The translations under genes were made by a program, and so were the position numbers. Shown piece by piece: positions 32,771 through 41,147 of a stretch of DNA of 64,000 nucleotides; the stretch's first letter is position 1; each line of letters begins with the position of its first letter. Origin of the DNA: Polyangium jinanense (lineage in GTDB: Bacteria > Myxococcota > Polyangia > Polyangiales > Polyangiaceae). The notes beneath the pieces were generated by a model. That model worked only from the letters and a program-made list of their open reading frames with translations. It made no database searches and was not told the DNA's origin. The stretch lies in assembly GCF_028435365.1 (NCBI RefSeq), contig NZ_JAGTJJ010000005.1, positions 124,001-188,000 of the forward strand, written 5' to 3'.

Positions 32771-32950
32771 CTTCGTCTTCCTTCGGGTCCCCCATCCTCG
32801 GAGGACCCGGAAACACGGTAACGGAAACCTCCCTGCACGAGAACACGTGACGTGATCAAATCCTGCTCCGATCTGACGTGGCGCTTTTCACGAGGCGCTC
32901 CCGCCTTGCCCCTTGTGGTCCAGTCGAAAACCCCGCTACCGTCGAATCTC

Positions 32951-33952
32951 ATGCACGCCCGCCGCGGCCCCTGCGCGCTCGCCCTGCTCCTCGTGACCGC
33001 GCTTTCCGCATGCCGCAGTGAAAACCCACCTCCACCCGCCGCCTCGACCACGCCTGCCCCGGACGACGGCACGATCCTCGACGCACACGTCCACCTGACC
33101 GATATGGAGGCCGTCCCCGCGCTTCTCGGTCTGCTCGATCGGAAGGGCGTCAAACGCGCCGTGGTTCTCGCGACCCCGGATGCGACGGCCGGGCGCGGCG
33201 GCAAGGGGCTCGCCGGATATCAACGCGGCAACGAGGTGGTGCTCGCGGCGGCTGCGGCGCATCCGACGCGGCTCATCCCATTCGTGACACTCGATCTCGC
33301 CCACGACCAGCCCGAAACCCTCGATGCCCTGCTCGCCCGCGGCGCGTGCGGCGTCAAGCTTTACGACGGGCATCACGCGTTCCACGAGCGGCCGCTCGAC
33401 GATCCCGCGCACCGTCCGCTCTTCGCGCGCATGGAAGAGCGCGGCGTCCCCGTCCTCGTGCACGTCAATACGGTGCGCTTCCGCGGCGAGCTCGAGGGAG
33501 TCCTGCGCGCCTTCCCGAAGTTACGCGCGGTATGCCCGCACCTATGCGGGAGCCGAACGGACCTCGACCGATTCGAAGCCATCCGCGATGCATTCCCGTC
33601 GCTGCTCTTCGACACGAGCCACGGCTCCAGCGACGCCGCCGCGCAGGGTTTTACCTATCTCGAAAAGGAGCACGACCGGCTCCGGAAGATCCTCGAAAAG
33701 ACACCGAAGCGCTTTCTTTTCGGCAGCGACCTCGTGACGGTCCGCGCGGGACCGACCTGGCAGGACGAATGGGACATGCAGGTGAGCGCGAACCTCGGCC
33801 TCTTGCGCGACGAGAGCTTCACCTTCTGGCGGCAAAACCCGCTGGGAGGCCTGTCACCGGCACCTTATCGAGGACAGGCGCTGCCTGCGGCATTGCTGCA
33901 AAAAATCCTCGGCGAGAACGCGCGGCGGTGGCTCGGTCGCTGCGTGCGGTGA
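32951..33952 (+). CDS. Lipoprotein amidohydrolase (amidohydrolase_2/TIM-barrel metal-dependent hydrolase)
   Basis: The 333-residue product has a lipobox ALSAC (Cys21), then a Pro/Thr linker. The barrel shows DAHVHLTD (His46, His48), GVKLYDG with a likely metal-bridging or active-site Lys, PVLVHVNT, VCPHLCG and LFGSDLVT with the final metal Asp. This order fits amidohydrolase-related proteins that hydrolyse lactones, amides or decarboxylate small aromatic acids. Periplasmic or surface location is unusual for that family. The start at ATG 32951 is set by the signal peptide. It converges with the 113-aa gene 5 bp further on. Confidence 0.8.
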   Translation: MHARRGPCALALLLVTALSACRSENPPPPAASTTPAPDDGTILDAHVHLTDMEAVPALLGLLDRKGVKRAVVLATPDATAGRGGKGLAGYQRGNEVVLAAAAAHPTRLIPFVTLDLAHDQPETLDALLARGACGVKLYDGHHAFHERPLDDPAHRPLFARMEERGVPVLVHVNTVRFRGELEGVLRAFPKLRAVCPHLCGSRTDLDRFEAIRDAFPSLLFDTSHGSSDAAAQGFTYLEKEHDRLRKILEKTPKRFLFGSDLVTVRAGPTWQDEWDMQVSANLGLLRDESFTFWRQNPLGGLSPAPYRGQALPAALLQKILGENARRWLGRCVR

Positions 33953-33957
33953 CGGCC

Positions 33958-34299
33958 TCACCCCCGCCACGACGCGACGAACCTCTGCCACTCTTCCTCA
34001 TCGTAAGGTTCACCCGCCCACTCGAACAGGGACCGCTCGAGCGCGTCCAGGTCGTCGCCAAACAGATCCGAATCCTCCAGATCGAGGAGCCATCGACCGG
34101 CCGTATGTTTCGCGTCGAAGATCACGAGCGGCTCGTCGGGAAGGCCGTAGACATAGGCCCCGATCACGTCCGGATACGACCACGCTCGGCGTTCGCAGAC
34201 GCGCCGCAGCAACGGCTCCCAGGATTCCTCCCACCAGGGGAGCACAGCTCGCGCGTCTTCGACGTAGCGGCGCGTTCGAATGAAGTCGTCGTAGTTCAT
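33958..34299 (-). CDS. Small acidic protein of unknown function (113 aa)
   Basis: I do not recognise the family. The protein is rich in Trp, Tyr, Asp and Glu (MNYDDFIRTRRYVEDARAVLPWWEESWEPLL, FEWAGEPYDEEEWQRFVASW), with an alpha/beta central part SYPDVIGAYVYGLPDEPLVIFD. Length and composition resemble small immunity or hypothetical proteins of polymorphic toxin loci, but no toxin is adjacent. The start at 34299 is the first ATG with protein-like sequence after it; no clear Shine-Dalgarno sequence is visible. It diverges from the terpenoid operon. Confidence 0.5.
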   Translation of the reverse strand: MNYDDFIRTRRYVEDARAVLPWWEESWEPLLRRVCERRAWSYPDVIGAYVYGLPDEPLVIFDAKHTAGRWLLDLEDSDLFGDDLDALERSLFEWAGEPYDEEEWQRFVASWRG

Positions 34300-34480
34300 G
34301 GCAGGACGCGGATGCGCTTCGAGAACAAATTTGCAAATGGATGGGAACCGCCGGCTCAATCCACCACATGAGCCGGACCAACACAACGAAACGGAACCGT
34401 CACCGTTGCGGCGACGACGAAGCAAGTTTCTGACGAAACCGTCCATGGCATGACACCGTCTGTCCGTGGTACGTAGTAAC

Positions 34481-34715
34481 GCTCGCGTGAGTTGCTCACG
34501 CGAGCGCCGGAAAGAACCCGGAACGAACCAAGCTCGTAGGGGGGGCTTGCGGGGTCGTCGGGGTTCTCGTCTATCGTGAGGTTTGGATCGTCCGCGCGGT
34601 GTGCGCGGACGAGTCAGGGACAACATCCATATCTGTGGCGGAGTCTCGCGCGACTCGGTCTCTCCGGGCATGTGCCGGAGCGCCCGCGTGAGGCCATTGT
34701 CGCGCGTTCCGGCAC
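34481..34715 (+). promoter_or_regulatory. Structured leader with three stem-loops before the terpenoid operon
   Basis: The 452-bp gap 34300-34751 shows no gene. It contains three inverted repeats. GCTCGCGTGAG (34481-34491) pairs with CTCACGCGAGC (34495-34505) around TTG. GTCCGCGC (34590-34597) pairs with GCGCGGAC (34603-34610) around GGTGT. GTGCCGGA (34672-34679) pairs with TCCGGCAC (34708-34715) around 28 nt. The last ends 36 bp before the ATG of the first gene. The features may be terminator/antiterminator structures, protein-binding dyads, or a terminator for an unseen transcript. Confidence 0.5.
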
Positions 34716-34751
34716 GCGCGGAGGGGCTCGCTCCGTCTTCAGGAGGCCACA

Positions 34752-35663
34752 ATGACGATGAATGTCGAGCCAGATCGTTCTTTCGATCTGGGAACGTACC
34801 TGAGCATCCGTCGCGCGAGGATCGACGCGACGCTGGAGAAGTTTTTGGCCCTCGAAGAGCCTCGTGCTCTCTACGAGGCAATGCGCTATTCCCTGCTCGC
34901 CGGCGGCAAACGGCTGCGCCCCATCCTTTGTCTCGCAGCTTGCGAGCTCGCCGGCGCGCGGGCCGAGATCGCCCTGCCCACGGCGTGCGCCATCGAGATG
35001 ATCCATACGATGTCGCTCATCCACGACGACCTGCCGGCGATGGACGACGGGGATTACAGGCGCGGCCGCCTCACGAACCACAAGATGTATGGGGAGGCGC
35101 TCGCCATTCTCGCCGGCGACAGCCTGCTCGCCCATTCGTTCGAGCTCATCGCCCGCCACACCACCTCCATCCCAGCTAAACGGACGCTCGCGGTCGTCGC
35201 CGAGCTCGGCCGAGCCGCAGGACCGCGCGGGCTCGCCGGCGGCCAGGTGAAGGACCTCGCGAACGAAGGCAAATCCGACGTCGGCATGGAGGTGCTGCAG
35301 GACATTCATACCCGCAAGACGGGTGCGCTCCTCGAGGCCTCCGTGCTCTCGGGGGCGATCCTCGGCGGCGCGGACGCACCCATGAAGGCCCGCCTGCGCC
35401 GATATGCGCAGCGGCTCGGGCTCGCCTTCCAGATCGTCGACGATATCCTCGACGTCACGTCGACCCGCGAGGCGCTCGGCAAGTGCGTCGGAAACGACGC
35501 GTCCGCCGGCAAGGCGACCTATCCGCGCGTGCTTGGGCTCGGGGAATCCCGCCGCCTCGCGGAGGTCTTGATCGCGGACGCGAGGAGCGACCTTGCCGTC
35601 TTCGGCGATCGCGCGACGCCGCTCGTGGCCCTGGCAGAATCGCTTCTCCAAAGCCTCCGATAA
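34752..35663 (+). CDS. Polyprenyl diphosphate synthase (FPP/GGPP synthase type)
   Basis: The 303-residue protein has all signatures of a short-chain trans-prenyltransferase: GGKRLRP (51-57) for IPP binding, the first Asp-rich motif DDLPAMDDGD (92-101), KTGALLEA, FQIVDDILD (second Asp-rich motif 230-234) and GKATYP. It condenses IPP with allylic diphosphates to FPP or GGPP; chain length cannot be decided by eye. A strong AGGAGG (34741-34746) stands five bases before the ATG. It is the first gene of a three-gene run with the UbiA-like gene (25 bp) and P450 (17 bp). No other isoprenoid genes are near, so the operon is a dedicated pathway rather than central metabolism. Confidence 0.95.
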   Translation: MTMNVEPDRSFDLGTYLSIRRARIDATLEKFLALEEPRALYEAMRYSLLAGGKRLRPILCLAACELAGARAEIALPTACAIEMIHTMSLIHDDLPAMDDGDYRRGRLTNHKMYGEALAILAGDSLLAHSFELIARHTTSIPAKRTLAVVAELGRAAGPRGLAGGQVKDLANEGKSDVGMEVLQDIHTRKTGALLEASVLSGAILGGADAPMKARLRRYAQRLGLAFQIVDDILDVTSTREALGKCVGNDASAGKATYPRVLGLGESRRLAEVLIADARSDLAVFGDRATPLVALAESLLQSLR

Positions 35664-35688
35664 GTCTGGCAATCGCGGAGCTTCGACC

Positions 35689-36591
35689 ATGAGCGTCCTC
35701 CCTTCCGATGTGCGGCCCGCGCGCGCCGTGCCAAACCCCTTCGCGCGCGAACTGTCGCTCTTCTGGTCCTTCGTCGCGGGCGACCTGTCCTCGGCGGTGA
35801 TCCCGGCGTTCCTGTTCACGCTGGCGGCGTGGAAAACGACAGGCGCGGATCCTGCGCGGCTGCCGGGTGCGATCGCTCGCAGCCTGCTTTACTTCTTCCT
35901 CTATATCTATGCCTTCTGCCTCGCCAACCAGGCCACGGGGCTCGAAGAGGACCGGCGCAACAAGCCGCACCGGCCGCTTGTGAGAGGGCTCGTGTCGGTG
36001 CGCGGAGCGTGGCGACGCTGGGCCGTGGTGATGGCGTTGTTCACCCTCGCCGGTGCGTGGCTCGGGGTGGTCGAGTATGCGCTCGGCTGGCAACTCATCA
36101 TTCTCGTGCACAACGTCGTGCTCGGCGCGCGGAGCTGGGTCGTCAAAAACCTTTGCATGTCGCTCGGGATCCTCGTCCAGCTCGCCGCGGCATGGCAAAT
36201 GGTCACGCCCCTCTCGCCGCTCGCGTGGAGGTGGATCCTCTTGCCCGCGGCCGCGATTTTCCCGCTGGTCTCCGTGCAGGACCTGCGCGATATGGACGGG
36301 GATCACGCCTCCGGTCGGCGCACGTTCCCGCTCGTCTTCGGCGAGCGCGCGACGCGGATCCTGCTCGCCGTGTGTTTCGGCCTGTTGCCGATTGCCGTTC
36401 ATGTCACGCTGATGCAGCCCGCGGGCGCGCGAGGGTCTGTCTGGGCCTCGGATGCCGTCCTCGGGGCCGCGGCGCTCGTCATCGCAATCCGCGTCGTTCT
36501 TTGCCGCACGCCGCGGGAAGATCACATCACCTATCTCCTCTTCACGGGCTGGTATTGCCTGCTCCTCACCACCGCCGTCGTCGTTCTCTGA
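35689..36591 (+). CDS. UbiA-superfamily membrane protein, candidate terpene cyclase
   Basis: The 300-residue protein has about eight or nine helices. In place of NDxxDxxxD its first motif reads NQATGLEED (80-88), i.e. NxxxGxxxD, followed by RRNKPHRPL. The second motif is intact: DLRDMDGDHASGRRTFP (Asp198, Asp201, Asp205). In UbiA-type intramembrane terpene cyclases of fungi, as I recall, the first motif is likewise altered to NxxxG/AxxxD, while prenyltransferases keep the aspartates. With a prenyl diphosphate synthase before it and a P450 behind it, and no aromatic-acceptor gene, cyclisation of FPP or GGPP is the favoured role. A prenyltransferase acting on an unknown acceptor remains possible. 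Confidence 0.8.
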   Translation: MSVLPSDVRPARAVPNPFARELSLFWSFVAGDLSSAVIPAFLFTLAAWKTTGADPARLPGAIARSLLYFFLYIYAFCLANQATGLEEDRRNKPHRPLVRGLVSVRGAWRRWAVVMALFTLAGAWLGVVEYALGWQLIILVHNVVLGARSWVVKNLCMSLGILVQLAAAWQMVTPLSPLAWRWILLPAAAIFPLVSVQDLRDMDGDHASGRRTFPLVFGERATRILLAVCFGLLPIAVHVTLMQPAGARGSVWASDAVLGAAALVIAIRVVLCRTPREDHITYLLFTGWYCLLLTTAVVVL

Positions 36592-36608
36592 AGATTTCGA
36601 GGTACACC

Positions 36609-37967
36609 ATGAAAACCGCGTATCCTCCTGGGCCCAAAGGAATGCCCCTCCTGGGCAACGTCCTTCAAATCCGCAAGAACAAGCTCGCCTTCATGCTGCA
36701 CGCCGCCAGGACCCATGGCGACATCGCTCATTTCCGACTGGGACCCATCGACGCGTATCTCTTGAACCACCCCGATCACATCCGCGACGTCCTCATCGAG
36801 CGCGCGGACGTTCTGCCGAAGGACCGATTGCAAAACAAGATCATATCACCGTTTTTCGGCAATGGCATGCTCATCTCCAACGGGGAGGAGCATCACCGCC
36901 AGCGCCGGATGGCGCAGCCCGCGTTCCACCCGCGGCGCCTCGACAGCTATGCTCGGATCTTCGTCGAGCAGGCGCTCCAAGGGATGGCCGGATGGCGGTC
37001 GGGCGACGAGTACGCGATCGACGCGGAGATGCTGAAGATGACCATTCAGAACGTCTGCTTGGCGCTGTTCAACGCGGATGCCACCGACATCGTGGCGCGC
37101 GCCGCGGCGGCCATGACATCCATCATCGAGCTGCTCAGCACGGAGTTCGACCTGGCGATACCCATCCCCATGTGGCTGCCGACGCAGCGCAACCGCCGCA
37201 AGCGGGAGGCTATCCGCGAGCTCGATTCCATCGTGATGAAGTTCGTGGCGGACTGGCGGAGGTCCGGGCAGGACAGGGGGGATCTCCTGTCGATGCTGAT
37301 GCTCGCCCACGGCGAAGCGCGCGGGGGAGTGACACACGACGAACTCCGTGATCACCTCATAACGATGTTCTCCGCGGGTCACGAGACCACAGCATTCACG
37401 CTGGTATGGGCCTGGATCCTGCTTTCGCAACATCCGGACGTGGAGGCCGAGCTCTGGACGGAGCTCGATCGTGTGCTCGGCGGTCGCCCGCCAACGGCCG
37501 AGGACCTCCCCCAGCTCGTCTATACGACGATGATCGTGAAAGAGACGCTGCGCCTCTATCCGGCAGGGTGGTTGCTCTCGCCCCGCGAGCCGCACGAGGA
37601 CATCACCCTCGGAGGCTACACGATCCCGAAGGGAAGCATGATCTTCATCTCGCCGTACGTGCTGCACCGGGATGGGCGTTTTTTCCCCGAGCCCGAGCGC
37701 TTCCGCCCCGAGCGCTTCCGACCGGGGGCCGACAAGCACATCGCCCGTGGGACCTACATTCCTTTCGGGATCGGACCACGAGTATGCATCGGCGGCGCTT
37801 TTGCCACGACGGAGGCGGTGCTCACGCTGGCGACCGTGGCGCAGCGCTATCGGGTGTCGCTCCTGCCGGGGCAGTCGCTCGCGCCACGTGGAAACCTCGC
37901 GCTGCGGCCGCCTCCGGGTGTAAAGGTGAGGGTCATCGCGCGGAAAACCGTGGCGGCGGCCGCTTGA
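36609..37967 (+). CDS. Cytochrome P450
   Basis: The 452-residue protein has no membrane anchor (starts MKTAYPPGPKGMPLLGN, with the Pro-rich hinge intact). It carries the I-helix AGHETT (256-261), ExxR as ETLR (312-315), PERF, and the heme loop FGIGPRVCIGG with Cys393. This is close to the CYP102/CYP4-like branch of bacterial class II-type P450s, often found with terpene synthases. It depends on outside redox partners; none is encoded nearby. It follows the UbiA-like gene by 17 bp, so it most likely oxidises that enzyme's hydrocarbon product. The gene ends 21 bp before the convergent PAS-STAS gene. Confidence 0.95.
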   Translation: MKTAYPPGPKGMPLLGNVLQIRKNKLAFMLHAARTHGDIAHFRLGPIDAYLLNHPDHIRDVLIERADVLPKDRLQNKIISPFFGNGMLISNGEEHHRQRRMAQPAFHPRRLDSYARIFVEQALQGMAGWRSGDEYAIDAEMLKMTIQNVCLALFNADATDIVARAAAAMTSIIELLSTEFDLAIPIPMWLPTQRNRRKREAIRELDSIVMKFVADWRRSGQDRGDLLSMLMLAHGEARGGVTHDELRDHLITMFSAGHETTAFTLVWAWILLSQHPDVEAELWTELDRVLGGRPPTAEDLPQLVYTTMIVKETLRLYPAGWLLSPREPHEDITLGGYTIPKGSMIFISPYVLHRDGRFFPEPERFRPERFRPGADKHIARGTYIPFGIGPRVCIGGAFATTEAVLTLATVAQRYRVSLLPGQSLAPRGNLALRPPPGVKVRVIARKTVAAAA

Positions 37968-37988
37968 TCGCCGGGGTGCAGGATTCTG

Positions 37989-39128
37989 CTACCTCCGCCC
38001 GTTTTCCCGCATCCGGCGCATGCACAATGCGAGCGCGTCGCGCAGGCTCGACAGCGTGATGACGCTCGATAGGTCGACGCCCATGCTGACCATGGTCTGC
38101 GCGACGTTCGGCCGGATGCCGGAGATGATCCCCTCGGCGCCGAGCAGGCGGACGGCCCCGATGATGGAGAAGAGGTGGCTCGCCGTGGCCGTATCAATGA
38201 CGTCCACGCCCGTCAGATCGAGAATGGCGAACCGCGCGGACGTGCGATTGACGGCGCCGAGCACGTCATCCATGACCCGCGAGGCGCGGCGGCTGTCGAC
38301 GACGCCCACCATGGGCAGGGTGAGCACGTGATCCCAGACCTGGATGATAGGGGTCTCCAGGTTCCGGATCACCTCTTGCTGCCGCTCGATGAGCGCGAGC
38401 TTCGCCTCGAGCTCGGCCTTGGCCTGCTGCAGCTCGGTGATGTTGAGCGACATGCCCACGGTCCCAATCACGTTCCCGTCCTCGTCCTGCACGGGAATGT
38501 CTCGGTTGTCCCAGTACTGGCCATTGTCGTCGCTGACGTGGCGGGTCATTGTCCCTTCGAGGGCCATCCTCAAGCCGGTTGTGGCCTCCGGCGGGTACAG
38601 CGTGAGGGCGTTGCTGCCGATGAGGTCCTCGGGCCGGATGCTGGAGAACTCCAGGCCTTTGCCGTCGGCATAGGTGCACGTGCCGTCTTTATCCGTGGCC
38701 CAGACCAGGATGGGGAGATTGTCGAGGACGACGCGCAGCACCTGCTCGCGACGGCGCACGGAGGACAGCTCCCCGTCACTCTCCGCCTCCTTGGGCCGCA
38801 ACGACACGTGGACTCTGTCGCCGGTGGACGCACGGCGCGCGTGGAGGACGAATGCCCGCGCCTTCGCGCCCTTGCGGCCGAACATCACCGTGAACGCGGA
38901 CGGCGTCCCGCTCGCGAGGAGCGCTGCCCACTCCGACAGAAAATGCCCGTAATCCCCCGGGTGCACGCGCTCGGAAAGCAATGTCTCCGGTCTGACGTCG
39001 CCGCCCAGCGCGCTCGTGGCCGCGTCGTTGACGTGAAGGCAATGCCCTTCTCGGCTCGCGACGATCAGCGCGTCCGGGTGCTCACGGAAGAACTCCTGCA
39101 ATCGTTCCGGATCGTCAATGGTTTGCAT
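37989..39128 (-). CDS. PAS-PAS-STAS regulator (RsbR-like)
   Basis: The 379-residue protein begins with a degenerate PAS domain (LQEFFREHPDALIVASREGHCLHVN). A second, canonical PAS follows (LRVVLDNLPILVWATDKDGTCTYADG through PVQDEDGNVIGTVGMSLNITELQQ), then a helical linker and an RsbR-type STAS domain (PIIQVWDHVLTLPMVGVVDSRR, ILDLTGVDVIDTATASHL). The Thr in VIDT corresponds to the Thr that RsbT phosphorylates in stressosome proteins. It could relay light, redox or ligand signals to a partner-switching system; no rsbT/rsbS gene is visible. A paralogue with Ala at that place is at 43642. It converges with the P450 gene. Confidence 0.85.
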   Translation of the reverse strand: MQTIDDPERLQEFFREHPDALIVASREGHCLHVNDAATSALGGDVRPETLLSERVHPGDYGHFLSEWAALLASGTPSAFTVMFGRKGAKARAFVLHARRASTGDRVHVSLRPKEAESDGELSSVRRREQVLRVVLDNLPILVWATDKDGTCTYADGKGLEFSSIRPEDLIGSNALTLYPPEATTGLRMALEGTMTRHVSDDNGQYWDNRDIPVQDEDGNVIGTVGMSLNITELQQAKAELEAKLALIERQQEVIRNLETPIIQVWDHVLTLPMVGVVDSRRASRVMDDVLGAVNRTSARFAILDLTGVDVIDTATASHLFSIIGAVRLLGAEGIISGIRPNVAQTMVSMGVDLSSVITLSSLRDALALCMRRMRENGRR

Positions 39129-39384
39129 GCCTCACCGAGAAAGCCAGACAACCAGATCCCATCACAGCTCGCCAGCGCCCGCCAGAAGGAAAACGCATGC
39201 GCCCGACTGTACGCCGGCGTGTGAGGAGGGAAGCTGTGGACAGGCTTCTCGTGTGAGTCTTGATGCAATGTGGCGACCCGACTGACCAGGTGTGAAGCCG
39301 AGATCGCGGAGCACACGACACGCGAGGAGGTCGAATTTCCTTGAACCGCGAGCCCATGTGTGTATCGCGCGCACCGCGCGGAGC

Positions 39385-40128
39385 TCATCCGCACACGGGA
39401 TCGAGAAACTCCCTGACGAGGGGAACGACGGTCGCCGGATCCGTGTAGAGCCCGTGATCGCGCCCGGGAACCTCGAGCACGTGCCACCCGAGGCGCTCGA
39501 GCTCTGGGCGCCGCTCCTTCACCGTCTGCGCGAGCCGCAGCGCAATCCCACCGGGATAGTTCATTTCATCCGCCGCGCCGACGAACGCCATCCGCGGGCA
39601 CGAGATACGAGCGACGGCCTCGGCTTCGGGCCACCCCTGAATGCTCTCGTAAAACGTGACGAATTGCTCGACGCGGACGGGAACGTCGGGGGCAGCCGCC
39701 ATCATGCGCGTGATGGCGAGCATCTCCGCGTAAGGGGCGCCGAGCGGAGGCCAGCCACCGCAAACCAGCGTGGAGACGCGATCGGTCCGCGACGCGAGCT
39801 GCAGCCCGACGACCCCGCCCCACGAGTAGCCCCAGAACACGAACCGGTCGAACCCGACCTCGTCCGCGACCACAAGCAAATCGGAGCAGACGCGCTCGGC
39901 CGAAAGCTCCTTCGCGGGGATCGGCTCGCTCTTGCCGATATCGGGGCCGAGGCTCGGATAATCCACGACCAGGACCCGATATCGATCGGTCAAGCGGTCG
40001 AGATATCCCTTCAGGATCGCGCGCTCGGGATCCCCTTGCCAGGCGGACGCCATGATCGGGAAGCCGAGGAGCAATGGTATGCCCTGGCCGTACGTCTCGT
40101 AATGAATGGCTGGCAGACGACGTGACAT
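39385..40128 (-). CDS. Alpha/beta hydrolase in a MerR-controlled operon
   Basis: The 247-residue cytoplasmic protein shows PLLLGFPIMASAW (oxyanion strand), RVLVVDYPSLG, nucleophile elbow GYSWGG (Ser102), FVGAADEMNYPGG for the acid, and VPGRDHGLYTDP with the likely catalytic His. The HG of typical hydrolases is GF here. It has a good GGAGG before ATG 40128 and lies 14 bp downstream of the MerR gene, so both are on one transcript. Role may be detoxification of an ester or lactone sensed by the regulator. Confidence 0.85.
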   Translation of the reverse strand: MSRRLPAIHYETYGQGIPLLLGFPIMASAWQGDPERAILKGYLDRLTDRYRVLVVDYPSLGPDIGKSEPIPAKELSAERVCSDLLVVADEVGFDRFVFWGYSWGGVVGLQLASRTDRVSTLVCGGWPPLGAPYAEMLAITRMMAAAPDVPVRVEQFVTFYESIQGWPEAEAVARISCPRMAFVGAADEMNYPGGIALRLAQTVKERRPELERLGWHVLEVPGRDHGLYTDPATVVPLVREFLDPVCG

Positions 40129-40142
40129 GCTCGCTCCTCCCT

Positions 40143-41060
40143 TCAGCGTTCGAGGAACCTCGCGATCGCGGCCCCGAGCCAGCGCCCGTCCTCGTACGCG
40201 GGCGAGAGGGGCTCGCCCGTCATCGCGGAGACGAGCTCCCAGTAGCGCAGCGCGCGCGGATCCTGCGTCTTTCTCAGCTGTTCCGCGAAGGCGTCGTCGA
40301 GCTCCCTGCCGTTCGCGGACGCGGCGGCCCAGACAAACCGCTCGGCGATCGCGAGCGCCTCGGCGGAATGCGGATCCACGCCTCGCCCCCGCGCCTCGCG
40401 CGCGGCCGCGACGGCCTCGCTTTGCGCGCGAAGAAGGGCCGCGTGGTCGATCTCTTCGTTCCACGTCACGGCCGCCATCACGCGCATGTTCGCAACGAAC
40501 GTCGGATCGGCGAGGATCTCGGCGAGCTCGATCCACGCTTCGAGCTGCGCGGGCGTGGCATCGTCCGGCAGTTTTGGAGAGCTCGCCTCGATCATCCCTC
40601 GCATCCATTCGCCGTCCACGGGCACGCCGTCGGCAACCTGATCGTAAAAGCGGGTGATGACCGCCTTGCGTTCTTCGTTCGAGAGTCGAGTCACGGTCCA
40701 CAACCTCCGTAGGTCCTTTTCGGTGGGCTCTGTGCGAAGCGCGGCGCGGAGCGCGGCGGCGATGCGCGAGAGTGAGGCCACATGGGCTTCGACCGCGGCG
40801 AGCCGCAGGCGGAGCGCGTCTTCGAGCGACAGGTTTCGCGCGAGCACCTTGCGGATCGTGGCGAGGTCGACCCCCGCTTCCCGGAGCGTACGCACGAGCT
40901 CGACACGAACGACCTGTTCCTCGTCGTAAAGGCGGTAATTGGCGCGTGATCGCCCCGCCGGCGGCAAGAGCCCTTCGTCCGAGTAAAATCGGAGCGTCTT
41001 GACGGGGATCCCCGTCCGCCGCGACAGCTCCCCGATGGTGAGCGCCTCCCTCTTCGGCAT
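40143..41060 (-). CDS. MerR-family regulator with an extended C-terminal sensor domain
   Basis: The 305-residue protein has a standard MerR HTH (LTIGELSRRTGIPVKTLRFYSDEGLLPPAGRS then YRLYDEEQVVRVELVRTLREAG), a dimerisation helix (to about 115), and a C-terminal all-helical domain of about 190 residues (NEERKAVITRFYDQVADG, WIELAEILADPTFVANMRVM), similar in layout to TipAS-type ligand-binding domains. ATG 41060 is used; a GTG at 41069 would add three residues. Its own promoter carries a long spacer and a dyad, so autoregulation is likely. The hydrolase gene follows on the same transcript. Confidence 0.9.
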   Translation of the reverse strand: MPKREALTIGELSRRTGIPVKTLRFYSDEGLLPPAGRSRANYRLYDEEQVVRVELVRTLREAGVDLATIRKVLARNLSLEDALRLRLAAVEAHVASLSRIAAALRAALRTEPTEKDLRRLWTVTRLSNEERKAVITRFYDQVADGVPVDGEWMRGMIEASSPKLPDDATPAQLEAWIELAEILADPTFVANMRVMAAVTWNEEIDHAALLRAQSEAVAAAREARGRGVDPHSAEALAIAERFVWAAASANGRELDDAFAEQLRKTQDPRALRYWELVSAMTGEPLSPAYEDGRWLGAAIARFLER

Positions 41061-41074
41061 CGCGGCCACTCTGA

Positions 41075-41098
41075 GGTCTCCCCCTGCTGGAGAGTCAA
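41075..41098 (-). promoter_or_regulatory. MerR-type promoter and operator
   Basis: On the minus strand, TTGACT (41098-41093) is followed by a 19-bp spacer and then CAGAGT. The spacer holds the dyad TCTCC-N7-GGAGA. The over-long 19-bp spacer with a central dyad is the hallmark of MerR-activated promoters. The start codon of the regulator follows about 15 bp after the -10. Confidence 0.55.
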
Positions 41099-41147
41099 GC
41101 AGGAAAGACGCTCACGGTGCGCGCGGTGAGCGGGTTCGCACGGGCCG

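Noticed and set aside
35829..36608. Upstream extension of the P450 frame
   Set aside because: It overlaps the UbiA-like gene in another frame and is Arg-rich; the Pro-rich P450 N-terminus starts at 36609.
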